Shown here in pieces: positions 23,935 through 36,289 of a DNA stretch of 64,000 nt. Origin of the DNA: Dryococelus australis. Its lineage: Eukaryota > Arthropoda > Insecta > Phasmatodea > Phasmatidae. The DNA lies in the NCBI GenBank assembly GCA_029891345.1, contig CM057003.1, positions 10,668,209-10,732,208 on the forward strand, read 5' to 3'. The notes beneath the pieces were generated by a model. It was given only the letters and a program-made list of their open reading frames with translations, made no database searches and had not been told where the DNA came from. Position 1 is the first letter of the stretch. Each line of letters starts with the position of its first letter. Both the position numbers and the translations under genes were made by a program.

Positions 23935-25301
23935 TATAAAGGCTGTTCGCGATAAAGTGAGCACCTTTGAAATCAACCTTAAAAAAAAAAAGTCACCGCT
24001 CCTACCTGCATATATTTTAACAGGCGAACTGAGTGACAAGCGCCCAGAAAAGTTGGTAACGATGGATGGTAGTAGGGATTTAGGAATCCTACATCACTTT
24101 TGATTAATTGGATTATCGATTTGATATCAAATTGATTGATCGGATTAAGTCTTAATCCGTTCAAAAAATTAATCCTATTTTAATCCTATAAAATAATTTA
24201 ATTGATTGGTCCAATTAATGTAATTGAATCAATTAATATTTTTTAAATTTTGTTTGTATTGATAAGTGTATAGTTTGGTGTAATAGTGTGCTAAGGTACT
24301 TTATTTTTATTTTTGGAGAGCGCTATGTTACGTCCTCACTCTCGGAGGTCTGTCGTACTGAGGCGTGGCTGTGTTGGGGAAGGGGTGTACATAGGTATTG
24401 TGTAATATTTAGTGTTATTGAGTTCCTTCCCGTCTGTGAGGTGACTGAGGGCTAAGAAACGGTCTGCTTCGACCGTCGTCTGGCAGGCGACAGAGCTTAT
24501 GGCGTAATTAATGGAACTCAAAGAGACGTGAATCCGATTTCCTGTATGCCAGTAATATAATTTGCACGAAGGACTCATCGAATCGCAAATTCCAAACGAA
24601 TTAGAGACCCCAGCTATCCTGGTGTCACAGATAATTCAAGTGACGTGTTATGGGTGCGATTTATGACGTAATAAATAACACGATTCGAATTAAACAGCAG
24701 TCTTTCCTAAACACGTTAACAAGGGATTTGAAAACACGTGCAAATTACACTACCTGACGCACACGCCGCTCTGTTCTACGTGTACCTTAAATGATTTTAA
24801 TATACGTTCGTTCGATCGTGAGGTTTCTGCAGGAATGGCGTCATTATAGGATGTGCGGAGACTTATAAGCTGCGTGTCGTTGAGAATTGCGGCTCGACCG
24901 GCGTCTGGCAGGCGACTCAGTTCTCGATACGCGAAAAGTCGGAAAAATTTCCGGCGAAATGAAATGGTTAGGAAAAGAGAGGTGAATGCGATTTACGTCC
25001 AAATACACACAACAACGTGACAAATGGATAAAAATTACATCGAATAAAAAATGCTAGGTAACCATTTGTGATAACTTAAATTATTTCTTTCGCTTCCTGT
25101 TTTCTCTAATGCACGGAAGTGTAGAAATTAACAGATTTTTAAATTTTTAATTTTTAAAAATAATTTCACAGTTTCACCTGGCTGACGCATGAATAAAGTG
25201 ACGAGGCCATGGCAATGTTAATTTTACATAATTCGGAAGAATACACAACGTGCATACAAGTAGACCTATATCTTAAGCAGGGCTTTATCGTGAATAGCCT
25301 T
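23935..25301 (+). mobile_element. Family B long form (B1) carrying a ~975-bp insertion
   Basis: Left end TATAAAGGCTGTTCGCGATA. B1 sequence runs to GGTAACGATGGATGG (about 24069), then resumes at TAACCATTTGTGATAACTTA (about 25049) and continues to TTATCGTGAATAGCC. The right TIR has a small deletion. Removing the insert restores the 19133-19569 arrangement. Confidence 0.7.
24070..25045. repeat. Unidentified insertion inside B1
   Basis: Opens with a very AT-rich block with many GATTAATTG/AATTGATTG words (24100-24240). It contains a direct repeat about 427 bp apart: GTCTGGCAGGCGAC at 24476 and 24903, each preceded by TCGACCG and followed about 50 bp later by GTGAATnCGATTT. No ORF or known TE end. 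It may itself be composite. Confidence 0.4.
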
Positions 25302-25507
25302 AAGAATGTGTGATATGCGCAATATGGAAAGTGATTCCCCAAGCACATCCAGTGAATAATGTGGCCTCGAATACATATTTCTTGCCACGTCTTCGCCTGA
25401 GGCCTGGTGCTACAGGAGCAGTTTGGCAGGTTAAGTATTCGCAGTAACGTTAATGCAGTCCCAACCTTGAGGAGAAACTTGTGTGGTGATAGGTCAGAAG
25501 AGTAGAG

Positions 25508-25763
25508 TGAGTGGGTGAAGATATTTGGGCGGCTCTTAGCAGCGAGGTCTTGAGAGCCGATGAGGGTGATTAAAGTGAATATGGAGCAGCGCCGGGATGA
25601 AAGGGTGGGGGAAACGGGAGATCCCCGAAAAAACCCCGTCGACCAGTGGCATCATCCGGCACGATTCCCACATGCGAATATCGGGAGTCGCCCAGCTGGG
25701 AATTGAAACCGGTTCGCATTGATGGGAAGCGAGCAGGCTAACCGCTCAGCCACCGCGGCCCCC
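25508..25763 (-). repeat. SINE-A copy with 13-bp target duplication
   Basis: Flanked by CAGAAGAGTAGAG at 25495-25507 and 25764-25776 (exact). On the minus strand the head is GGTGGCTGAGCGGTTAGCC (A box) and GGTTTCAATTCCC (B box), followed by TTTTCGGGGATCTCCCGTTT and the TTAAGAGCC-type 3' part. 256 bp. Confidence 0.93.
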
Positions 25764-25776
25764 CAGAAGAGTAGAG

Positions 25777-28584
25777 ATGTTAATGAACTCCGGGGGGTTA
25801 AGGACTGCATATTCAGTTCTGAATAATGAAGATTTTAATTGACATTAAGAAAAATGGTTGATTGAATAATGATAAAATGGCCACGGATTCTTATTTTATA
25901 CGCAGATAAGAGTGGGAACAGATAAATTACTGTTATTAAGACCTTCCCGCTTCGGTGCTTAATAAAACCGATAGTTTTAAGCAATTGCGTTTCTGAAAAA
26001 TTAAAATCAGTGCTCCGGATAAAATAGCAAAATTGAGCTATGAATATAGCGACGAGCTGACGATATTACTTTTGTGTAAGGCATGTACAATGCCAAAACG
26101 CTTGTATAAAATGCAAAAACACAAATTTTCTAATTCTTAAATTATAACTCCATATAATATTGCACATAAAATTGTAAGTTTTTTGAAATGTTACCAACGT
26201 AATTAACAACTTTTTTCCTTCCTTCGTTTTACACTGCAAGATTGATTGTTTTAAGAGAACACACGCTATAAAAGTACAGTGAATTCTGAAAAAAGTAAAT
26301 GAAAATTAATTTTATATAACCATCGCTTGTGGATACTGAAAAATCTATATATTTCAGTTCTACTTATTAGTTAGGAAACTAGCCAATACTAATTAATAAT
26401 TCTGTAACGAAACTCTTAAACTTTGAACGCAATACATTTGCTAGCAATAAATAATTCCTCTTTCTCGATAAAAACAAAATAAACAATTAATAAATGTTAA
26501 AGTACGCCTTTAGATTCAGAAAATAGGAAACTCAATGATCTCGCCGTTAAAAATTGTTTTTTTTTTTATAACAAGGAACTTATGTTGAGAAGTTTAGTTA
26601 AGATTAAAATCTGTACAAAAATCTTTACAACATTGTGTTAAAAATAAAGTAATCGTTACTGTATAGCAGCTGTTCATTGAACCGCCAACATTTCCCGATG
26701 TCACTGGAAGCATTTGTAACTGCCTGACTTAATAGCATTTGTAGGATATATGTTCCTCACTGTAATGTATGAACTCAACATCATTTTTCTCCGCTTCTAA
26801 GGGTTTTATATATCATGCTTCTCAGCGGTCTAAGAGATAATACAACTCACACGTCAATATGAACTTACTGCTGAGAAAGTCCCTTCCCCTACGTTTCTGC
26901 TTTAACTTTTGTTATGGATGCAGCACATGCGAAATTAACTTCATTACATATCTCTGAGCTGTGAATAATTCGTTCATATTAAGAACTTTTTAACCTAAGT
27001 TACTTTATTAATGTTTTATGCTAACGATGGACTAAACATACACACTCATTTCTTGTATTGAAAACGCTTCGAGGATAACGTAATTATAGCTCCTGTCAAC
27101 GAGTACAGAGTCCAAAGTCACCCTTAAAACATTTTTACTTAAATATTACTTTTATATTTATTTCGTAATTGTTTGAATGCTTTCCAGTGTTGTATAGTAT
27201 TGTATTAATTTTCATTCTATTTATATCGCCCTTCTGTCTAATTTCACCAATAAATAAGAATTAATGATAATAGTGTAATAGATCAACAGCTCTGGCCTCT
27301 GCTTAATCTAGGAACATTTTACATTCAATGTTCTCCTCCGTGAATTAATATTCTTTCTTATATATGAGATTATTTATGTGGATCGGGCCTATTTTATGTC
27401 GGATACAAAGATAATTGTAGTTGGTTTCATGTTTACTTTCACGCAGTTGTCTGTCCGAACAAAGAGCCAAGGAGTCTGCATCAGATGAAATGCTTGTTTT
27501 ATTTTTACAATTAAAATTTCGAAAACCATTTCGGAATTTTCTCAGCAAAGAAAAAAATAATTTGTAAAATAAATTATCTACACGATTGTTTGTTTAAAGC
27601 AAAAATTTTATTTTTGGCTTAATTAATTTGTATTCTGTTAGTCTGGCCGGCGAAGGGGAGTATATTTTGGCACCGCCCACCTCATGCGTAGAGTTGTTCT
27701 TATGTTTACAGACACATAAAAGGCATGTTATACATAGAATATTTAGGAAACAAATATAAATGTCATACAAGAGATGATTTTTCAAAGGTTCGATTCAAAA
27801 AGTGTGAATAAACCCCGCGAATGGACTATATTCCACATGGTCAAATAATAATGTTACTCCAATAATATCACAGCTATTCAAAAGTCTGAGAAATTTACTA
27901 TACCTTGTCAAAGGAGAAATTTCAATAATGAAAGCAGAATGCATATTATGGATTTTAAAAATGTAGCTAGGCCACAATGGTTTCTCTATCTTCCCCTTAA
28001 CGCTCGGACACATTTGCGTATGTTGAATAGTCTATTTATGTGCAGTAAATTCCTTTTCAATTAAATAACTTAATATTTCTTATTATTGAGCGTTTACATT
28101 TTACAGATGTTTTCAAACGTGGTCGCCAAATGTTATACCCACTAAGAATCAATTGCCAATTTGAAAATGTTGCTGCGCTAATTGCGTTTAAATTTCTTGA
28201 CGAAAGTTCAGAATTGAAGTTGGTTATACAGCGTAATGCACCTAAAGTAACAGTCTAAAGTTTAAGACCACTATCCTTAATTACTAACAATTTATTTTAA
28301 CTCTCGGTAAAGTGGAAATGAGACAAGAACACAGTTTCTGTCTTGTAGCAGTTTAAACATACTCGTTTATATTCGTAGTCTCTAACGGATCGTTCAGCAG
28401 TTATAAAACAAGGAATAACTGCCCATCTTTTGTGTAAATTTAGAAAAAAAAACTATTAAATTTAGAGCACATTTTTGGACGCAAATTTTTTTTTACCACA
28501 GTGACACCCATGTAACCTTATTCTAAGCAAAATGTTTGGTGATGATACTCGCAAAGACATTAACTCATATAGTAACTTATCTTA
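25777..28584. other. Gene-free AT-rich stretch
   Basis: About 2.8 kb of AT-rich DNA with no supported gene. Minus ORFs at 27345-28013 are short and featureless. A family C fragment lies at 27700-27830. Confidence 0.5.
27700..27830 (+). mobile_element. Family C right-end fragment
   Basis: Shares CATACAAGAGATGATTTTTC, TTCGATTCAAAAAGTGTGAA and the right end GCGAATGGACTATA with family C. The left part is unrecognisable. Confidence 0.5.
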
Positions 28585-28597
28585 CAACTCTTAACAA

Positions 28598-28844
28598 GGG
28601 GCCACGGTGGCTGAGCGGTTAGCCTGCTCGCCTCCCTTCATGGCGATTCGTGTTCAATTCCCGGCCGGGTAACTCCGGATTTTCGCATGTGGAAATCGTG
28701 CCGGACGATGCCGTTTGGGGGGGGGGGGTTTCCTCGGGGATCTCCTGTTTCCCGCGCCCTTTCATTCTGGCGCTATTCCATACTCACCTCATTCACCCAC
28801 ATCGGCTCTCAAGACGTCGATGTTAAGAGCCAACCAAATCTCTT
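28598..28844 (+). repeat. SINE-A copy, best plus-strand example
   Basis: Head GGCCACGGTGGCTGAGCGGT (A box region) and GTTCAATTCCCGGCC (B box), then TTTTCGCATGTGGAAATCG, a G-run, TTTCCTCGGGGATCTCCTGT, GGCTCTCAAGACGTCGATG and TTAAGAGCC. Flanked by CAACTCTTAACAA (28585) and CAACTCCTAACAA (28845), a 13-bp target duplication with one mismatch. Confidence 0.93.
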
Positions 28845-28857
28845 CAACTCCTAACAA

Positions 28858-29155
28858 TACACAATACACATCACCTGAGTCTGTGTCCTTATGTACTAAT
28901 TAAAGGAATTCGCTGGAAGAAATTCACAGCCATGTTGTGGCAAAAGATTAGGTTTCGTTCTGCATAATATTTATTGACATTGCCTGATTACACGGTCTCA
29001 AACTTTTGCCTAGTACTGTTAATTGACAGAGGGGTGTGGTTGTAATTTCAAAATAAACGCCTCACAAAAAGTTTGTAATATTGTGAGATACAGTCATTTG
29101 GGCGGTAGGAGTTATGTAGTTGTTTTGTGATCCACAGAGAGCGCACTAACGCATT
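28858..29155. other. Short gene-free stretch
   Basis: Possibly the upstream remains of the transposase relic that follows, but no readable frame. Confidence 0.35.
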
Positions 29156-29350
29156 GAACTTGCCTGGTACAAGCAGACAACAGCAGTTTATAATCGTACA
29201 CAAACTCCAGAAACACTTCCAGATCTCATAACAGCTGAGCAGATGGAATGAGTCCTTCGTCCGGAAGATTACATCGTCACATTGATTACAAGCATGCTAC
29301 GGCGTGTTATGGACCTGTACAATGCTCATGGAGGTCATACACGGTGTTAA
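29156..29350 (+). pseudogene. Tc1-like transposase relic, C-terminus
   Basis: Plus frame ELAWYKQTTAVYN, TLPDLITAEQME, stop, VLRPEDYIVTLITSMLRRVM, DLYNAHGGHTRC, natural stop at 29348. The end MxRRVxxxxxAHGGHTRY is the conserved C-terminus of Tc1/IS630-type transposases. One internal stop (TGA) breaks it. The catalytic core is absent. Confidence 0.7.
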
Positions 29351-29399
29351 GCTGCAGTGGGAGGAAAGGAGCCCTCCCTAGTCATTGACACCATTAAGT

Positions 29400-29640
29400 T
29401 ATAAGCTATTCACGGTGAAGTGAGCACTTTTAAAAACCCTCTCATTTGGAATAATAGACCTAGTGAATAAATATTTTTTATTTTATCTTTATACGGCAAC
29501 TTCAGAGTGCGGTGTTATATACACACTATATTACTTACATGGCAATATTTATTCGAAACGGTGGTTACAGGATAAAAAATGGCTGAAAGTATAAATAATT
29601 AGGGTATCAAAAGTGCTCACTTTATCGTGAACAGCCTATA
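29400..29640 (+). mobile_element. Family B short form (B2)
   Basis: Left end TATAAGCTATTCACGGTGAA and right end CTTTATCGTGAACAGCCTATA. 241 bp. Interior shared with the other B2 copies: CCCTCTCATTTGGAATAATA, TTACATGGCAATATTTATT. Confidence 0.8.
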
Positions 29641-30447
29641 ATTTTGTTGTCCGTGCGTTTTTATTTGTCTGCAATATTGGGAAAATGTTTTTTTTTTTGT
29701 TAGAAACACATTGAATTTCACGTTTTGTATCTATGCTGCTGGTAACGTCAAATTTGTATGATTTATTTTATGTACACTCCATACGTTTGTGAATTCCGTA
29801 TGTGTATTTAAGAACTTAGTGAGGTGTTAAAAGTGTTCCTAAACGACTAAAGTAAGCTGTAAGAAACCGGTAATTCAAGAAGGCGCGATGGTATTCGTGT
29901 CTGCTCCCGGGGAGTGGCTCTCGCTCCCAATCAACCCTTTAGCCGACGGCTCGCGGCGGCGAAGTGAGCTAGACACGCGCGCCATTGAGGGACCCCCCCC
30001 CCCCCCCCCGCAATTCGATCACCCCCCGCGCGTCGACGATGAGTATTCGATTAGGCGACAAGACGATGGTAGGCCCTGGAGAGACCCACCCCTAGCAACC
30101 TTCCCACACAGCCACAGACCCTCGAGTAACAATGCCGGCGGCTGGCTGCATTAGCGGCTCCCGCGGCGCAGACATGGGTAATCAACCCTCCGCCATTTCT
30201 CCCCCACGCCCACCGCGGTCGCAGCCCCCTTTTCCTTCCCCATAGGCTGCGGCCCGACTTCCCTGTGAATGGAGCTCTCAAAGCGGTTCCCACCCCGGAG
30301 TGGAGTGACGGGAAAAGAGATGAAAACTGGCGGGCTGTCATCTCCGAGCCAGACAACGATTCTACAGGCCAGCGCCAGGATCCAGATACAGAAGGGAAGA
30401 TTGACACTTCTTTAGAAAAAAATTTCTTAATATCTGACGTGTTTTAA
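29641..30447. other. GC-rich patch
   Basis: 29880-30420 is GC-rich with a C-run (about 29993-30009) and frames open on both strands. The plus frame near 30290 reads EWSDGKRDENWRAVISEPDN and runs to 30447. On the minus strand CCAG|GTAAGT at 30466 is a strong donor. I recognise no protein; similar composition at other GC patches suggests an old repeat or a CpG-rich promoter. Confidence 0.35.
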
Positions 30448-31173
30448 TAGACCCTGAGAACTTACCTGGCAGGTTCACTTAAGGGAATTGTTTTGACTGC
30501 GGTATTTTCAAAGATATATTTATTTACTTCAAAAACGACATAACTGCCAAACCACGCATTTCCGGACTTGGGATGTCGTCTCTGTGTATTTTTAACATCC
30601 TATAGATCGTGGATATTTCACACGTTCTAGAAAAAAGAAATATGCTGTACGTAAGTAGACAACACTGCCATTCACGAGATTTTATGATAAGTGCAAGCCT
30701 TCTATAAATGCGTTACCAACAGTCAGATATATAATTAATTACGCAGATATTTAACATACCTTCCCAAAAAAAAATTTTAAGGGAAGACTTTTTTTGTTTT
30801 TTTTTTCTTCCACTTTTTGTGGTAAGCAATTAAAAGTAATTAAGTTACGTAGTTTGACTCCAGAGAAGTGGAATTGTTCTTGTTGCGGTAAGATAAATTA
30901 TTGGTATTGATAAGAATTGGCGCACTGTCCAAAGAAAAGTCACTTACTCTTCCTACAGCTGACAGCAACAAACGGATATCTGCCCAGTTTTCACCGGTTC
31001 TTCGGGAAAATCTCGCAAAACGTACGAGTAAGCTGATTCGAACAGGGAGTTACTGAGTACTGGAATTAATTTAATCAGTGAGGACATTTATAAGGCTCGC
31101 TTAAGGGATGGGTATGGAAAACAACAATGCAGATGGCCTGAACCGAACTCTTAAAGGGAACTTTCCCCGCCAT
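30448..31173. other. Gene-free AT-rich stretch
   Basis: No supported feature. A patch at 30900-31150 could be degraded transposase DNA, but no frame is readable. Confidence 0.4.
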
Positions 31174-31376
31174 TATAAAGGCTGCTCGCGATAAAGCGAG
31201 TCTTTTTGAAAGCCCTCTCATTTGAAATAATAGTCAATAAATATTTTTGTATTTATGCCGTATACGCTAACTTCCCGAATGCGGTGGAATATACACACAG
31301 TGTTTATTACTTACATGACAGTATTTATTTAAAATGGTGGTTAACCAAGGTTCTCACTTTACCGTGAACAGCCTAT
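31174..31376 (+). mobile_element. Family B short form (B2)
   Basis: Left end TATAAAGGCTGCTCGCGATA and right end TTTACCGTGAACAGCCTATA. 203 bp; interior AGCCCTCTCATTTGAAATAA. It directly abuts a B1 fragment that begins at 31377. Confidence 0.75.
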
Positions 31377-31814
31377 ACCTGCATAGATTCTAACTAGGCC
31401 ACTTGGTGACATACACCCAGTAAAATTGGCAACGATGGCGGGAAAGTATAGGGTGAGTCGTTTAAAAGATCCCCCGTGTCGCTCCGTTACACACAAGTCC
31501 CACGGGGCTCCTTTTAAATGACTCGCCCTGTAGTTCCATGTCTTAACGTGGAATAAAAAAGTGTTAGATAACTACTTGTGATAACTTAAATTATTTCTTT
31601 CGCTTTCTGTGTTTTTTTTTTAATGGGCCGAAGTTAAAAAATGGGCAAATTTGTAAATTATTTACTTCTATAACAATTTCACAGTTTTACTTGACAGACG
31701 TATGAATAAAGTGATCAGTTAATTTTTCATAACGCGGAACAACACACAACGTGCGTACAAGTAGATTCTAAGCAGAACTCTCGAAAGTTCTCACTTTACC
31801 GTGAACAGGCTATA
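31377..31814 (+). mobile_element. Family B long form (B1) missing its left end
   Basis: Starts CCTGCATAGATTCTAAC (an internal B1 position), then GGCAACGATGGCGGG, TTGTGATAACTTAAATTATT and the right end TTTACCGTGAACAGGCTATA. The missing left end is replaced by a complete B2 copy. A small palindromic MITE is inserted at 31447-31532. Confidence 0.65.
31447..31532. mobile_element. Tiny palindromic MITE
   Basis: Inverted ends TATAGGGTGAGTCGTTTAAA and TTTAAATGACTCGCCCTGTA, with arms of about 28 bp and an interior of about 30 bp. It sits where B1 copies have continuous sequence, so it inserted after B1. TA at the borders fits TA target use. Confidence 0.65.
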
Positions 31815-31975
31815 GATCCTTGGGTTTTCAAGCTCGTTTGTATTTTTATAAAAGAAAATTGTGAACGTATCCCTGAACAGAACTGGCTTTTAAACTTACA
31901 TAGCGGTGCAAACATAACGACTGAACTACGAGATCGTATTTGCATCACGATAAAGTTTATGCCAAATTTTGGTAG

Positions 31976-32402
31976 TATAATCCATTCACGGTTATTTCAC
32001 ACTTTTCTGAAACCCTGCCAAAGTTCTACTTCCAGGATATTCCTCCGCCTCATGCAACCTAAGCTTAACTAAGTCTGTAAAATTACACCAGAGGACAATG
32101 CAAACGCATTCCTGCGTACTCAGCTGTTATAATATTTTGCATGAGAACGATTTATTACTAGGCGTTACAAACACACATGTTTTCTCCCTGTTTTAAAATC
32201 ATATGAATTATAAATAAAATATTATAAATTAAAGCGAGGTTATAAATAACATTTCAGTTTTAAAAAAATGTTTATTTATGAACACAAGTGTAAAACACGT
32301 GTGATACATGGTCTAAGTAGGAAATAACTAAAAACGTCATACATTGGGCGAATTTTCAAAGGTTTTATTCAAAAGGTGTGAAGAGACCGCGAGTAGTCTA
32401 TA
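31976..32402 (+). mobile_element. Family C TIR element, reference copy
   Basis: Left end TATAATCCATTCACGGTTAT and right end ACCGCGAGTAGTCTATA form inverted ends. 427 bp. Interior landmarks: AGGATATTCCTCCGCCTCAT, AATTACACCAGAGG, GATTTATTACTAGGCGTTAC. Non-coding. Confidence 0.75.
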
Positions 32403-33666
32403 CCGATACTGCGACGTAAGTTTAGGAGTTCGTCGTTACGCCCGCACCGCCCTGTAAGGTCAATAGCTAGTCGCTTATGGGGGTACTTCAGGATTTTTCT
32501 TGTTTTTTCTTTCTGTCGAGACATGCTATAAAAAAAGCCAAGAAGGGAGGGGGGCAAGTATTGCCTTAACCTGTGCGACAAAATAATAACAAAGTCCTAT
32601 GCATGTCAACCTCGCACCTGTCTGCTTTCAGTTGTCTTTCCCCTCTCGTGGAATAGCAGGAAGTATATTTTGATGGGCGACGGGGGGGGGGGGGGCGGTG
32701 TGAGGTGAGAGGAGATACAACCAGGACAAGACGAATGTCTGCGAGGGTTCGGAGTTCAACCGCTTGTGGCGGAACACGAACCCTCGTGCCCGCCTGTCAT
32801 GCGGAAACAATTCCTCACACCTTGACAACTCCCTGTTCCCATCCTACGTGTCACTTCGGTGGAGCCCGGGACTGGCAACAAGCCCTTAGATATTATCACT
32901 TTTTTTTTATTATTTTGTTCTACAAAACGCAATATATCTGTACACGTGAACAGGAGAGGTGTTAAAGAAGAGTCATCGTTTACATATTTTATCCTTTACG
33001 TTGTTACTTTTTTTTTTTTTTTGGAAATCAAACAATATCAGTTTTCAACCTGTATTCTGAGAATTTTTGGTGCAAAAATAATGCAAGTTTCAACAATACA
33101 AACCCGCCAGCTACTTGATATTTCGGCATAATTATACTATTCATGAGAAGAGTAATTTAAACATGTTTAAACATGTAATTTAAACATGTTTTGCACTACC
33201 TAAACGTGGTCATATTTATGCCCAAAAGAAGACATAAAATATTAATTTATTTTATAATAAAAATTTGCTACAAAATTGACAAATGTATATTAAAAGAACA
33301 GAAACGCCTGAAAGAATATGAGAAAATAATATGTGTAAATATAAATAAATTTCCTGGTCGGCATAAACCTACGAGTGATTTCTTCAACTATGGTTGTGTT
33401 TGGCAGTATTATGTAATTATCAGGGTTTTATAGGCAGTACTCTTGCAGTAGTTTTCTTCTGGAGTTTCGGAACAAGTTTTATTTTTTTTTTTTTTCTGGT
33501 CTAAGATGATGTACGTACTTCTGAGCTGAACAATATGGACATTCCTGTCGCAATTGTCTGCAGTGTTCAACTTGGTAGAGTGGACGTGCATTTCATCTCC
33601 CGAAGAACATGCAATCATAAAAAATAACTGCTTTCGTTACTTTGTCTGCTGCTTGTTCCACGCTGT
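32403..33666. other. Gene-free stretch
   Basis: 32400-32900 is moderately GC-rich with a G-run at about 32681-32695 and overlapping ORFs on both strands but no domain. 32900-33500 is AT-rich with T-runs. Confidence 0.4.
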
Positions 33667-33900
33667 TTACGACCGACTCCATCTTGTTGTTCTCCCGCCC
33701 GCCGGACGTCTCACAAGAACCTCGTATACAAACCTTTGTCCACTGCCTTCCTGGAAATTGTCTAGTACTTCGATGTAACCATGAACTGCAGAACTTTCTT
33801 CATGTAAAGTTGAAAATACTGTTCTCGATAAGCCAGTGATTTTATTATTCACTTTAAATTTTCTGACGCATTTCCTATATGAGACCACATCACCTGCCAT
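33667..33900 (-). CDS. Hypothetical ORF or first exon
   Basis: 77 codons on the minus strand from ATG at 33900 (context CAATATGG). It has protein-like composition: MAGDVVSYRKCVRKFKVNNK, then TVFSTLHEESSAVHGYIEVL and an Arg-rich end. A possible donor CAAAG|GTTTGT near 33730 would cut off the Arg-rich tail. I do not recognise the family. It could be the N-terminus of a TE protein; the surrounding DNA gives no context. Confidence 0.3.
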   Translation of the reverse strand: MAGDVVSYRKCVRKFKVNNKITGLSRTVFSTLHEESSAVHGYIEVLDNFQEGSGQRFVYEVLVRRPAGGRTTRWSRS

Positions 33901-35500
33901 ATTGAATTTTTTATTTATTTCTTCCTGATTAAAATTTAGGACGATTTACTTAAAAAATGTGACGATAGAAGCTTAGCTAAATGCCTTACCCATTATTACA
34001 CACATAATATATTAACTTGTAATGCAGACTTATGCAACTATTAACTTAATACAAAATTGCTTATATTAATTGGTTATCAACTTTTAATGACAACCGGGGA
34101 ACGCCTATTAACAATCAGATACAAAAATTTACACAAAACCATGAACTGTAATGCTTCTATGATGAAACTTTTTCAGTAATGGCTCTGTTTCTTCTGTTAT
34201 GGCACTAAAACACACCATTTCTGTATAAGGGATGATCCAGCTTCTTAACGGGTATTTCCAATTTGTATAAGATTACGGCCTCCTAAAATATACCAAATCA
34301 GATTTTAAAATGTTCAGTTTTAATATACCTGTAAAACTCTCTTATGAACTAATTGTTAAACTTTTATAATGTTTAACACAAATATAATGAACCGGATAAT
34401 TTTGTAATTATGGTATATTTATTTTCCATAAATAGATTACGGTCGTCGAGTTATACAAGGTACACTAAATAAATAATAATATTAAACTTGCTTTGATAAA
34501 GCTTAATTAAGCGTTTGTATGCTAAGACCTACTAATTTTATTGTATCTTTATGCCTTTAGGCAAGTTGTACAACGAACTACAAAGAATGATAAACCGTAA
34601 ATTAACCATAAACGGAATATATCCCTATTCCTTTCCAAGGATTTGAATCCAGTGCCTCTTCCGCCGTAAAATAATGCTGCATGGAATAGGGCCTTTAAAA
34701 GGAACTGAAAATATAAAATTAACCAAATTTGTCATTGTAATAAAATATGTAATTATTTCTTATGTAATATTCGGAAAACTGGAATTTTGTAAACCTTTAT
34801 AATTTAATTCACATTCTCTGTCTGGGTTTTGAAGTATTCTACAAAAGGTGTATAAGCTTTCACGTCAATACAAATTATGTGCATACATAAATGGGGAGTC
34901 TTACACCACATACTAAGGGTGTAATTTATTTACTGAATTCGGAAGTGCCTCAAAATTAATTACAAACGTTTACTAAATTAATATAAACAAGCACTTTGCT
35001 TTTGAAACAAGAAAAGTATGTGCTCTCTAAAGATATTGTAATATAGGGAAACGATTTTATGTCAGTACATTTTGTATACTTCATATAGCTTGTTATGTTA
35101 TAATTTTGCATAATACTGTGTGAGGAATATCGGCATAAAAACTCCTTTTGAAATACAATTATAAGTTTTAAAGAAATGAGCAATTTTTCTTCTTGTCATA
35201 ATGTGAGCGAAATTATTACGTCATTGGTTCCATTGTCGCATTCTTTTACAGATAAGCTATAGCCGCGAGAAGTCTTTATCACGATAATGGGGTAGGAACC
35301 AGTTGTCTACTGACTCTATGTGAATCTGTGTACGAACTGTTACGCTCCATACCGATTTTAATGGCTTAGGCGTTGTTTATGGTACAGGCATTGTTCGTCA
35401 CACAAAAATTTCCGAGACTAAAGCAAAAACCACAAGTTATGGAATAGTATGAAGATCAAAAACTAACTTCCACTATTTGCCCATTACGGGTGTGATTTTA
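33901..35500. other. Gene-free AT-rich stretch
   Basis: Very AT-rich. A tRNA-like B-box word on the minus strand (GGATTCAAATCC near 34644-34655) is isolated. No gene recognised. Confidence 0.45.
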
Positions 35501-36289
35501 CCAGTCATTAAGATTTTTTTCTTTAATACACTTAATATTTCAGATAGAACTGTACGGATTGCTTTGCGAAAGAAATGTGGTACAGGTATAGTTGAATAAG
35601 AAAAGATTGGGGGAAGACGCCAGTAATACAAAGATCGAAATATTAAGATTAAAATGACAATTCGTGTAAATAGATTTCCACGAGCTGAATCTCACTACAC
35701 TGTCGGAAGAGTTTTACGAGAGAGTCTAAAGACGGAACGAATAATACACCTAAAATGTACTACAGGTATTTAAATGATATGCAGAAAGGATTATTCACAA
35801 GTAGCCTTGAACAGTACAGATTTATATAATAGAATGCGTCGTTTTTAAGACTTAAGAAAGACCAACGTATTTTTTTTATATGAGCCACCGTTAAGGTGAT
35901 TCTGAAACGAAACAAATATTGAAAGAGAAATTAAAAATCAAAGAAAGAACCAAATCAGAGAAATAAAAGTTGTGGTAAAAAAAAGGGACCTATAAGTGAT
36001 TCTTCACATGCTTACACTGCTTTTGATTTTACAAGGAAAATAAATCATCCGTTTACGGTTTTACAGTTTACAGTATTGCCACAAATGATTGTTTTTGTTA
36101 TGCATGAAATACAACTTAAGGAAAAGGGGATTATCAGAAAACTTGATGACCAGGGACCAAAACTGTTACACTCTTTGCAGAGAGCTGCGGCAGACAAAAT
36201 AAAAATGTTTTTATCGTCCGAAAACATTGTTGCGCTGACAAGGAAGTGTGAAGGGTAACGTCACCAAGAACAAGAAATTATGACAAACT

